Below, piece by piece: positions 7,272-13,185 of a DNA stretch of 13,185 nucleotides. How positions within the stretch are numbered: position 1 is the stretch's first letter; each line of letters starts with the position of its first letter. The position numbers and the translations under genes are program-made. The DNA is from DATFPQ01 sp035264765. Its GTDB lineage: Bacteria; Actinomycetota; Actinomycetes; Actinomycetales; Angustibacteraceae. A model generated the notes under the pieces. The model searched no databases, was not told where the DNA came from, and saw only the letters and a list, made by a program, of their open reading frames with translations. The stretch lies in NCBI GenBank assembly GCA_035264765.1, contig DATFPQ010000116.1, positions 1 through 13,185 on the forward strand, written 5' to 3'.

Positions 7272-8190
7272 TCAGCTGCCTGCGGCCATGCACGCGACGA
7301 GGATGTAGTTCGGGTGACGGTCGAGGTTCTTGCGAGCGCGGTCGCAGCGCATCGTGGTCCGTGGGTCGGCGTGCCGGGCGGCGATCGCAAACGTCGCGCA
7401 GGCCCACGCCGGCATCGAGCATCGTCGTCACGTATGTATGGCTGAGCATGTGGGGATGCAGGTGTGGCGTCGCAAGGCTGGCCGACGCTGCGAGGTGCTG
7501 CAGCCGCCGGACGGCGCATGACGGTACATCCGTCGACCGCGACTGTTGGGCAGGATCGGCCCGACGCTTCGGCCGGGAACGGCCTGGTCGATGGCCCGCC
7601 CGACTGATGGGGGTAGCGGGACCAGGACGACCTTGGTGCCCTTGCCGTTGTCCCGCAGGACGCGGTCGCCGTGTTGCTCACCGAGGTCGGCGACGTCGGA
7701 AGTGGTGGCCTCGAAGATCCGCAAGCCGAGAAGGCCCAGCATGGCGACGTGCGCCAAGTCGTGCCGCTCCGGGGACTGCCGGGCGGCGAACGGAGGCCTG
7801 GAACCGCGGATGCGTTGAACCCAGGGTCGGTGACGCGGTGGGCACGGTGGGCCGCCGCGGATAGTCGGCCGGGGAACGATCGAGCACTCCGTCGATAACC
7901 CAGGGTGCCGTAGAAACCGGCCACCAACGCAGGTGCGGCGCGAGACGGTCGATGGCTTGAACCCGCGGACCTCCTGCAGCCACGCACGTACCGCTCCAGC
8001 CCGCGCGCCGCACCGTGAGGAATCGAATCTCTGACCGGTGCACCACGGTCAGGACGACCCGGAGGTCGGAGTGCGTGTGCTCGCGTGACAGGCCCTCGTA
8101 GCGGGACAGGTACGCGGTGACGGCATGAACGTGGTCGTCTGTCGGGGCGGGCATCGGATCATGGGCGAGGTCAGCATTGATAGCGCTCAC
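7272..8190 (-). pseudogene. Tyrosine recombinase/integrase pseudogene
   Basis: A core-type integrase of about 300 residues can be followed across several frames. From a likely GTG at 8190 the N-terminal SAM-like domain reads DDHVHAVTAYLSRYEGLS. A one-base loss near 7995 breaks RRAGLERYVR from WLQEVRGFKPS (equivalent). The catalytic half resumes as LGLLGLRIFEATTSDVADLG with GKGTKVVLVPLPPSVGRA. The box II motif, normally HxLRHT, reads HMLSHT (Arg to Ser), and the active-site motif, normally MRYDRARKNLDRH, reads MRCDRARKNLDRH, so the nucleophilic Tyr is Cys. Stop is TGA at 7272-7274. It cannot recombine DNA. It marks a former mobile or phage-derived insert; I found no flanking attachment-site repeats by eye. 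Confidence 0.85.
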
Positions 8191-8549
8191 GGTGGTCGCC
8201 GCGCTGCCGTCGTCGTCGACTCGGCGACCGGGACATGGGCTCGCCCGCATCGGCACGACCGGGCGCATTCGACCCGGCGGCATGAGTGTGCGCCGGCCAG
8301 TGGCATGAGCGCGCGCGTGAGCGGTCGTCATCGTGCCTGCTTCGGTACGCACCTTCCGTCGCTCAATCGTTCGAGCGGCGGCGTCAACGACTCCGGCGGT
8401 CCGGCGCCGCGAAAACCGGCCCTAGCCCGGGAGATTCAACGCTCAAGCACTGCCTCGGGTGCACCCTTCCGGTCACCCCGAGCTTCAGCCACCCCAGCGA
8501 GCTGCCCGCTGAAGCGGGTGCTCGGGAAGGGACTGTCGACTCCGCTTCT
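8191..8549. other. Gap of about 360 bp without a recognisable gene
   Basis: Short frames on both strands resemble no family I know and have no ribosome sites. The only structure I see is a hairpin near 8499-8523. There is no tRNA and no repeat array. It separates the decayed integrase from the MarR locus and may be degraded DNA of the former insert. Confidence 0.5.
8499..8523 (-). terminator. Candidate terminator for the MarR / small-ORF transcript
   Basis: On the minus strand GAGC, a base, CCCGC, loop TTCA, GCGGG, two bases, GCTC: a 5-bp inner stem extended by a 4-bp outer stem. It starts about 26 bases past the 34-aa ORF stop, where a terminator for the minus-strand pair would lie. No U-run follows. 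Confidence 0.4.
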
Positions 8550-8654
8550 TCAACGGATGAGTAGCTCGGTGGCCTCGTAGACCGCGTCAGACGACTCGCG
8601 AATCAACAGGAATTCGGTGAACTTGACGTGCTGCGTCGCCGTCGTCTTGTTCAT
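8550..8654 (-). CDS. Small ORF downstream of the MarR gene, 34 aa
   Basis: Starts MNKTTATQHVKF and ends YEATELLIR. I do not recognise it. In its favour: it begins seven bases after the MarR stop, GAGG lies about 11 bases before its ATG, the first dozen codons nearly all end in G or C as in the neighbouring genes, and a hairpin follows its stop. It is mildly amphipathic with no membrane helix. It may be a genuine small protein or the start of a gene truncated by the decay to its left. The sequence between the MarR stop and this ATG contains GAGGCTGAAGCCTC, a small inverted repeat that could hide the ribosome site. Confidence 0.4.
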   Translation of the reverse strand: MNKTTATQHVKFTEFLLIRESSDAVYEATELLIR

Positions 8655-8661
8655 GGAGGCT

Positions 8662-9165
8662 TCAGCCTCGCTGGAGGGCTCCCTCGACGGCTTCACAGGG
8701 ATCGCGGACCGGCTCGATCTGACGGATGGCGCAGGCGGCCGCCGCGAGCAGGTGCCGCAGGGTGGTGCGGTCCTCGCTGGCCAGGCTCGACAGGGCGCGG
8801 TCCTCAGCCGCACGGACGTCACGCTCCAGCTGCGCCAGCCGCTGCCGCCCGGTGGTGGTGGCGACAAGGCGGCGCTGGCGCCGATCGGCGGCGTCGACCT
8901 GGCGCTCGACGAGCCCGGCAGTGACGAGGTCGTCGACGACGTAGGTCATCACGGTCCGGTCGATACCCAGGTGCCCGGCCAGCGCGAGCTGGCTGCGCTG
9001 GTCGCCGTGCACGACTGAGGCCAGCACCTGAAAGCCCCGATGGCCCTGCGGGACGTCGGCCAGGACCTGGCCCACCTCGTCCTGGTAGTGGCGCAGCAGC
9101 ACGCCCAGGGTCCATCCCAGCTCCTCGTGCCCGAGCCGGCCACCGTCCGTCGTCGCGTTCGCCAC
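8662..9165 (-). CDS. MarR-family transcriptional regulator, 167 aa
   Basis: A winged helix-turn-helix core (about residues 43-112) is seen: GHRGFQVLASV, then the recognition region QLALAGHLGIDRTVMTYVVD, then LVTAGLVERQVDAADRRQRR (the wing) and VATTTGRQRL. N- and C-terminal helices form the dimer interface typical of MarR proteins, which are dimeric repressors released by small ligands. The frame is open to 9252, but GTG at 9165 is preferred: a near-consensus -10 (TATGAT, 9172-9177) ends six bases before it, implying a leaderless mRNA, and the length suits the family. It is divergent from the LLM/FAD operon across 100 bp that contain an inverted repeat, so it probably controls both itself and that operon. 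The inducer is unknown. Confidence 0.9.
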   Translation of the reverse strand: MANATTDGGRLGHEELGWTLGVLLRHYQDEVGQVLADVPQGHRGFQVLASVVHGDQRSQLALAGHLGIDRTVMTYVVDDLVTAGLVERQVDAADRRQRRLVATTTGRQRLAQLERDVRAAEDRALSSLASEDRTTLRHLLAAAACAIRQIEPVRDPCEAVEGALQRG

Positions 9166-9171
9166 GCCTCC

Positions 9172-9177
9172 ATCATA
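9172..9177 (-). promoter_or_regulatory. -10 element for the MarR gene, leaderless start
   Basis: TATGAT on the minus strand matches TATAAT in five of six bases and ends six bases before GTG 9165, placing the transcript start at or next to the start codon. The -35 region is weak. GGAGG between them is only one base from GTG, too close to act as a ribosome site. Confidence 0.45.
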
Positions 9178-9190
9178 CCGGATACCGCGC

Positions 9191-9219
9191 TTGCACAGAT
9201 CGTCTGTACGACATACGGT
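9191..9219 (+). promoter_or_regulatory. Candidate promoter of the LLM / LLM-FAD operon
   Basis: TTGCAC (9191-9196) and TACGGT (9214-9219) are 17 bases apart; the latter fits the actinobacterial TANNNT -10. The start of transcription would be near 9226, giving a leader of about 40 bases with AGGGA five bases before the LLM ATG. The operator candidate lies between the two boxes and covers part of the -10. Confidence 0.4.
9201..9217. promoter_or_regulatory. Inverted repeat, candidate MarR operator
   Basis: CGTCTGT, ACG, ACATACG: arms match at six of seven positions about a 3-base centre. The 17-bp size is typical of MarR operators. It overlaps the plus-strand promoter candidate and lies upstream of the MarR -10, so one dimer could block both directions. 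Confidence 0.5.
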
Positions 9220-9265
9220 TTGTCCTGCCGCAGAGCCCTGCGGCTCGACCACGTCAGGGACTTCT

Positions 9266-10180
9266 ATGAGCGACTACGGGCACGACCTCCTCTTCGGCTC
9301 CTTCATCACCCCGACAAACGCGGACCCGCAGGTGCCCGTGCGGCTGGCGGTGAGCAGCGAGGCGGCGGGCTTGGACCTGGCCACGTTCCAGGACCACCCG
9401 TACCAGCCCGGGTTTCTCGACACGTGGTCGCTGATGGCGTACGTCGCCGCGCGTACCGAGCGGATCGGTCTGTCCGGCAACGTGCTCAACCTGCCGCTGC
9501 GTCCGCCGGCGGTGCTGGCGCGTGCGGTGGCGAGCCTGGACCTGCTCAGCGGCGGCCGGGTTGAGCTCGGGCTGGGCGCCGGGGCGTTCTGGGACGCCAT
9601 CGAGGCGATGGGCGGACGCCGGCTGACCGCCGGACAGGCGGTCATCGCACTGAGCGAGGCGATCGACGTGATCCGCGGGGTCTGGGACACCTCCACCCGC
9701 CAGCCCCTGAAGGTGGAGGGCACGTACTACGGCGTCCACGGCGCCAAGCGTGGGCCGGCACCCGTGCACCCGGTCGGGATCTGGCTGGGTGCGTACAAGC
9801 CGCGGATGCTCACGCTGACGGGGCAGAAGGCGGATGGGTGGCTGCCGTCCTTGGGGTACATGAAGACCCAGCAGGAGCTCGCCGACGCGAACGCGCGCAT
9901 CGACGAGGCCGCCGCCGCAGCCGGACGCGAGCCGTCCGCCGTCCGCCGCCTGCTCAACGTCGGCGGAACGTTCACCACCGGGACCAACGGCGGGTTCCTG
10001 CAGGGACCGGTATCCCAGTGGGTCGAGCAGCTCGGCGCACTCACCCTCGAGCACGGATTCAGCGGGTACATCCTGATGGGCGACGACGAGCGGTCCCTGC
10101 GCGTCCTCGGCGACGAAGTCGCCCCCGCGGTCCGAGCCCTGGTCGCCGAGCACCGCGGCGCTGGGGCGGTCACCCGATGA
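9266..10180 (+). CDS. LLM-class (luciferase-like) flavin-dependent oxidoreductase, 304 aa
   Basis: A single TIM-barrel luciferase-like domain fills the protein. Seen in order: FGSFITPTN at the first strand; GLDLATFQDHPYQPGF; TERIGLSGNVLNLPLRPPAV; LDLLSGGRVELGLGAGAFWD (about 91-110), the conserved glycine-rich loop of the family; GVWDTSTRQPLKVEGTYY; IWLGAYKPRMLTLTGQKADG. This pattern is that of F420- or FMN-dependent reductases/monooxygenases; the mycobacterium-type style hints at F420, but I cannot decide. The frame is open from 9191; ATG 9266 is chosen for AGGGA five bases upstream. Its TGA overlaps the ATG of the fusion gene, so the two are coupled. The likely role is redox change of a small organic substrate or xenobiotic, controlled by the divergent MarR protein. 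Confidence 0.9.
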   Translation: MSDYGHDLLFGSFITPTNADPQVPVRLAVSSEAAGLDLATFQDHPYQPGFLDTWSLMAYVAARTERIGLSGNVLNLPLRPPAVLARAVASLDLLSGGRVELGLGAGAFWDAIEAMGGRRLTAGQAVIALSEAIDVIRGVWDTSTRQPLKVEGTYYGVHGAKRGPAPVHPVGIWLGAYKPRMLTLTGQKADGWLPSLGYMKTQQELADANARIDEAAAAAGREPSAVRRLLNVGGTFTTGTNGGFLQGPVSQWVEQLGALTLEHGFSGYILMGDDERSLRVLGDEVAPAVRALVAEHRGAGAVTR

Positions 10181-12441
10181 GCCGCGACCACGGTCACCCG
10201 GTCCGGTTCGGCATCGTCCTTGACCCCGCGCACCTCACGCCGCACGCACTGACCGAGCTGGCCCGGGTCGCGGACGAGGCGGGCCTTGACCTGCTGGCCG
10301 TCGCCGACACCACCGCGGCGACCGAGCAGGTGTCGGAGCGGAGCGGGCTGGACCCGTGGACGACGCTGGCCTGGGTGGCCGGGGCAACCAGCCGGATCAC
10401 GCTGGCGACACACGCCCTCGCGCCGACGGGCCCGGCGACCGTGCTGGCCCGCGCGGCCGCCAACCTTGACCTGATGACCAATGGGCGCCTCGAGCTCGGG
10501 CTGACCGCCGTCCCGGCAACCGTCGACGGTGGCTCGTCGCCCGCCGTGGGTGTGCGCCCTGAGGCGGGCGCGCTCGGGGAGACCATCCCGATCCTGCGCA
10601 GCATGTGGGCGACCGACCGCAACCCGGTGCACGCCGCCGGACCCGCACACCGCGTCCCGGGCGCCGACCCCGGTCCCGCACCGGCCCACGACGTCCCGAT
10701 CTGGCTCAGCGGCACCGACGACACGCTGGTCGACGTCGCCGTACGCACCGCGGACGGGTGGTGGATGGACGCCACCGCATCCGACGTCGACCCGAGCACC
10801 GTGTCATCGGCGCAGCTCCGGCTCGACGTCGCCGCCCGGCGGGCACGCCGCGACCCCGCAGAGATCCGCCGCCTGCTCACCGTGGGAACCATCCCAGCGG
10901 TGTCTGACCTCGTGCGGTTGGCCGTCGAGCACGGCATCGACACGGTCGTCCTGGCCACGACCGACTCCGCCGCCGTCCAGCGCTTCGCCACCGAGGTGGC
11001 CCCCGCCGTCCGCGACCTCGTCGCTGCCGCTCGCGCGTCCCGCGGCACCCGGCCCGCTCCCACCCGATCTGCTCGGGTCCGCGCCGCCCGACGCGACGGC
11101 ATCCACTACGACGACGTGCCCGCCGGCCTGGAGACAGTAGAACCGGGTGACACCCGCTACGCCGGCATGCGCTCGACCTACCTGCGCGGCGGCCGACCCG
11201 GCCTCGTCCTGCTCCCACGCGACACCGTCCAGGTCGCCCAGGCCCTGACCTGGGCCCGCACTCAGCCCGTGCCCCTCGCGATCCGCAGCGGCGGACACGG
11301 CATCAGCGGCCGCTCCACCAACGACGGCGGGATCGTCCTGGACCTGCGCCACCTCAACGACATCGAGGTCCTCGACCCCACCACCCGCCGAGTCCGCATC
11401 GGGCCTGGTGCCCGCTGGGGAGAGGTCGCCGAAGCGCTCGAGCCACACGGATGGGCCCTGACGTCCGGCGACTACGGCGGCGTCGGCGTCGGCGGCCTGG
11501 CCACCGCCGGCGGACTGGGCTTCCTCGCCCGCCAGCACGGCCTGACCATCGACCACCTGCGGGCCGCCGACGTCGTCCTCGCCGACGGCACCATCGTCCG
11601 GACCGACGACCAGCACCACCCCGACCTGTTCTGGGGCATCCGCGGCGCCGGCGGCAACCTCGGCGTCGTCACCGCGTTCGAGTTTGAGGTCGACCAAGTC
11701 GGCGACGTCGGGTTCGCCCAGCTCGCCTTCGCGGTGGACGACCTCGCCGGCTACCTCCAGGACTTCGGCGCCCTCGTCGAAGCCTCGCCCCGCGACCTGA
11801 CACCCTTCCTGATCGTCGGTCGCCCCCGAGGCGGTCGCGTGGTGGCTCAGGTCATGGCCGTCGTCAACTCCGACGACCCCGACACGATCATCGACCGCTT
11901 GCAGCCCTTCGCCCACCTGGCCCCCCTGGTCCAGCAGTCGGTCCAGGTCATGCCCTACACCGGCGTGGTTCACCGGACCGAGAACGTGCATGACGGCCAG
12001 GGCGAACCAGTGACCCGCTCCGCGGTGCTGGAGCACCTCACCCCGCAGTTCGCCGAGGACGCCGAGCAGCTGGTGCGCAGCGGCGAGGTCTACTTCTTCC
12101 AAATCCGATCCGCCGGCGGAGCGGTCAACGACGTCCCCGTCGACGCCACCGCCTACGCCCACCGCAAGGCAAACTTCCAGGTCGTGGCCTTCGCTGCATC
12201 GCGGGAACGGCTCGACCGCCGGTGGGACGCGATGAGCCACCACTACTCCGGCATCTACTCCAGCTTCGAAACCGACCTGCGCCCGGAACGGATCGCGGAG
12301 GTTTTCCCCGAGCGCACGTTGAACCGCCTACGCGAGCTCAAGGACCGGTACGACCCCAACAACGTCTTCCGCCACAACCACTCCGTAGCCGGCGTCGCCC
12401 CCGCGGAGACAGCACCCGTTGCTCTGCCGGCTGCGCCCTAG
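10177..12441 (+). CDS. Fusion protein: luciferase-like domain joined to berberine-bridge-type FAD oxidoreductase, 754 aa
   Basis: Residues about 8-285 are a second luciferase-like domain (LDLMTNGRLELGLT, IWLSGTDDTLVDVAVRTADG), related to the upstream gene but lacking the glycine-rich GAGAFWD loop. A basic linker (about 285-308) follows. Residues about 315-500 are the FAD-binding PCMH-type domain: PRDTVQVAQAL, then RSGGHGISGRS with His374 at the position that binds FAD covalently, VGVGGLATAGGLGFL, and FWGIRGAGGNLGVVTAFEF. The substrate domain ends in the BBE motif YDPNNVFRHNHSV (725-737). The position of the second covalent link (Cys in bicovalent members) is Tyr433. No internal start with a ribosome site lies at the junction, so it appears to be one chain. 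BBE enzymes oxidise alcohols, amines or ring systems with O2, giving H2O2; the substrate here is unknown. ATG overlaps the upstream TGA. Confidence 0.9.
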   Translation: MSRDHGHPVRFGIVLDPAHLTPHALTELARVADEAGLDLLAVADTTAATEQVSERSGLDPWTTLAWVAGATSRITLATHALAPTGPATVLARAAANLDLMTNGRLELGLTAVPATVDGGSSPAVGVRPEAGALGETIPILRSMWATDRNPVHAAGPAHRVPGADPGPAPAHDVPIWLSGTDDTLVDVAVRTADGWWMDATASDVDPSTVSSAQLRLDVAARRARRDPAEIRRLLTVGTIPAVSDLVRLAVEHGIDTVVLATTDSAAVQRFATEVAPAVRDLVAAARASRGTRPAPTRSARVRAARRDGIHYDDVPAGLETVEPGDTRYAGMRSTYLRGGRPGLVLLPRDTVQVAQALTWARTQPVPLAIRSGGHGISGRSTNDGGIVLDLRHLNDIEVLDPTTRRVRIGPGARWGEVAEALEPHGWALTSGDYGGVGVGGLATAGGLGFLARQHGLTIDHLRAADVVLADGTIVRTDDQHHPDLFWGIRGAGGNLGVVTAFEFEVDQVGDVGFAQLAFAVDDLAGYLQDFGALVEASPRDLTPFLIVGRPRGGRVVAQVMAVVNSDDPDTIIDRLQPFAHLAPLVQQSVQVMPYTGVVHRTENVHDGQGEPVTRSAVLEHLTPQFAEDAEQLVRSGEVYFFQIRSAGGAVNDVPVDATAYAHRKANFQVVAFAASRERLDRRWDAMSHHYSGIYSSFETDLRPERIAEVFPERTLNRLRELKDRYDPNNVFRHNHSVAGVAPAETAPVALPAAP

Positions 12442-12937
12442 CGACGAACGCGGCAGTAAGCCACCTGACGGAGTTAGCGGTCATCGGCACGAGCGAGCGT
12501 ATCCGGCCTGCAGCATGAGTGAAGCGGAGTCCTTAGGCGTGGCCGGGATTCGGCGCTGGTGGCGTTGTCGGTGGTCGAACGGCGACTGGACGCGGTCCGG
12601 GCGGTGCCGGCGGGCCGTCGGTGACGGAGGTCGCCGCCGGACTCGGGACGTCGAGACAGACGGTCCCAGTGATGTAGCGGGCAGAGGGCACCGTCCAGTC
12701 CCGCAAGACGACCGTCTACCGGGACTGCTTTCCCGCGCCGTGGAGGTGGTCGAGGAAACGACTGTGCGAGCTGCTGCCACCCTTCGAAAGGCACGCCGTC
12801 GGCTGCGCGGGGATGACGCGGTCCGTGGTCGGGGTCGGTGCGGGCGGTGGCATTTGGTCCGGCGCGGCACGTCGGGACGGGCGCCGCCGCCGGCGCAGGA
12901 GCACCTCCGCAGTCTTCGCGCGACAGGGACCGCGACG
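12442..12937. other. Intergenic region of about 500 bp with a transposase remnant
   Basis: Between the fusion gene and the right-edge gene I see only an IS481-type fragment (12556-12675). No terminator hairpin, promoter or further gene could be supported; the remaining frames look like chance openings in GC-rich DNA. Confidence 0.5.
12556..12675 (+). pseudogene. IS481-family transposase, N-terminal remnant
   Basis: LVALSVVERRLDAVRAV in one frame, then after a one-base loss near 12610 PSVTEVAAGLGTSRQTV in another. Together they match the N-terminal helix-turn-helix of IS481-type transposases (LVxLSVVEQR...VTEVAxxxGVSRQTV). A TAG follows shortly, and the DDE catalytic core is absent. No terminal inverted repeats are recognisable. 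It is an old, inactive fragment. Confidence 0.6.
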
Positions 12938-13185
12938 CTAGCCCGCCACAGGAGGCGACGCCGACATCATGCTCCGGGCGGCCCTGATCAGCGAGGCGTT
13001 GTCGGGTGTGACCCTTCCGTCGGGCAGTTCGAGGACGTCCTCCAAGCCGATCCGGGTGGCGAGCCCCCGCCGACCGGCATGGCGCAGCGCAGGCCACGCG
13101 CTTTCGCCTTGCCCATGAAGCAGCACCGTTGCGCTGGCGCGCCTGTCGTCAGGGATGAGGGCAAGGAGCCGGTCCGCCTCGGTTT
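12938..13185 (-). CDS. 3-keto-5-aminohexanoate cleavage (BKACE/DUF849) protein, C-terminal part
   Basis: The last 82 codons are visible; the gene enters from the right edge and stops at TAG 12938-12940. The strings TVLLHGQGESAWPALRHA, TRIGLEDVLELPDG and DNASLIRAAR match the C-terminal end of the beta-keto acid cleavage enzyme family, zinc-dependent TIM-barrels that condense a beta-keto acid with acetyl-CoA and split it into acetoacetate and a CoA ester. In Kce the residues Arg226, Glu230 and Asp231 (as I recall them) line the active site; the R-I-G-L-E-D spacing here fits. The natural substrate varies in the family and cannot be told. It is convergent with the LLM/FAD operon and so not part of it. 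Confidence 0.8.
   Translation of the reverse strand, partial: TEADRLLALIPDDRRASATVLLHGQGESAWPALRHAGRRGLATRIGLEDVLELPDGRVTPDNASLIRAARSMMSASPPVAG

Noticed and set aside
8017..8036. T-arm-like string (TTCGATTCC on the minus strand), possible tRNA or attachment site for the integrase
   Set aside because: The stem does not pair properly, no acceptor or anticodon arm is present, and the bases lie within the integrase remnant coding frame.
10804..12243. Long minus-strand frame (479 aa) opposite the FAD domain
   Set aside because: Asp/Val/Gly-rich low-complexity translation; the sense strand has clear FAD and BBE motifs.

Overview
The window is very GC-rich, with GTG as well as ATG starts, genes overlapping by ATGA, GAF-ANTAR proteins and an LLM-type flavin oxidoreductase. 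This fits a high-GC actinomycete (Actinomycetota); I cannot name the genus. The left and right thirds carry long intact genes. The middle (about 3.8-8.2 kb) is mostly decayed genes, so it looks like an accessory region in decay.

Left (1-3604, all minus strand): a three-gene operon in which each stop overlaps the next start as ATGA. It encodes a 157-aa single-pass protein with a Gly-rich tail, a 50-aa membrane peptide, and the N-terminal part of a ferric-reductase-like membrane protein that runs off the left edge. Upstream lies an 849-aa CtpE-like P-type ATPase with all phosphorylation motifs intact but a Pro-Tyr-Gly-Leu motif in TM4 where Pro-Glu-Gly-Leu is expected. A 23-bp inverted repeat lies in its upstream gap.

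Middle (3831-8190): a frameshifted ABC-transporter ATPase pseudogene; two intact tandem GAF+ANTAR regulators followed by a strong hairpin; the C-terminal remnant of a SpoIIE/PP2C phosphatase; a frameshifted small zinc-ribbon-like gene; and a dead tyrosine recombinase whose catalytic Tyr codon has become Cys. About 360 bp after that holds no recognisable gene.

Right (8550-13185): a MarR-type regulator with a 34-aa ORF behind it, divergent from a two-gene plus-strand operon. An inverted-repeat operator candidate sits in the shared promoter gap. The operon encodes an LLM-class (luciferase-like) flavin oxidoreductase and a 754-aa fusion of a second, divergent LLM domain to a berberine-bridge-type FAD oxidoreductase. 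The operon is followed by an IS481-type transposase remnant. At the right edge is the C-terminal end of a minus-strand 3-keto-5-aminohexanoate cleavage (BKACE/DUF849) protein.

The best candidate for an undescribed system is the MarR / LLM / LLM-BBE fusion cassette: a locally regulated pair of flavoenzymes, one of which combines two unrelated flavin folds in a single chain. Its substrate cannot be read from sequence.
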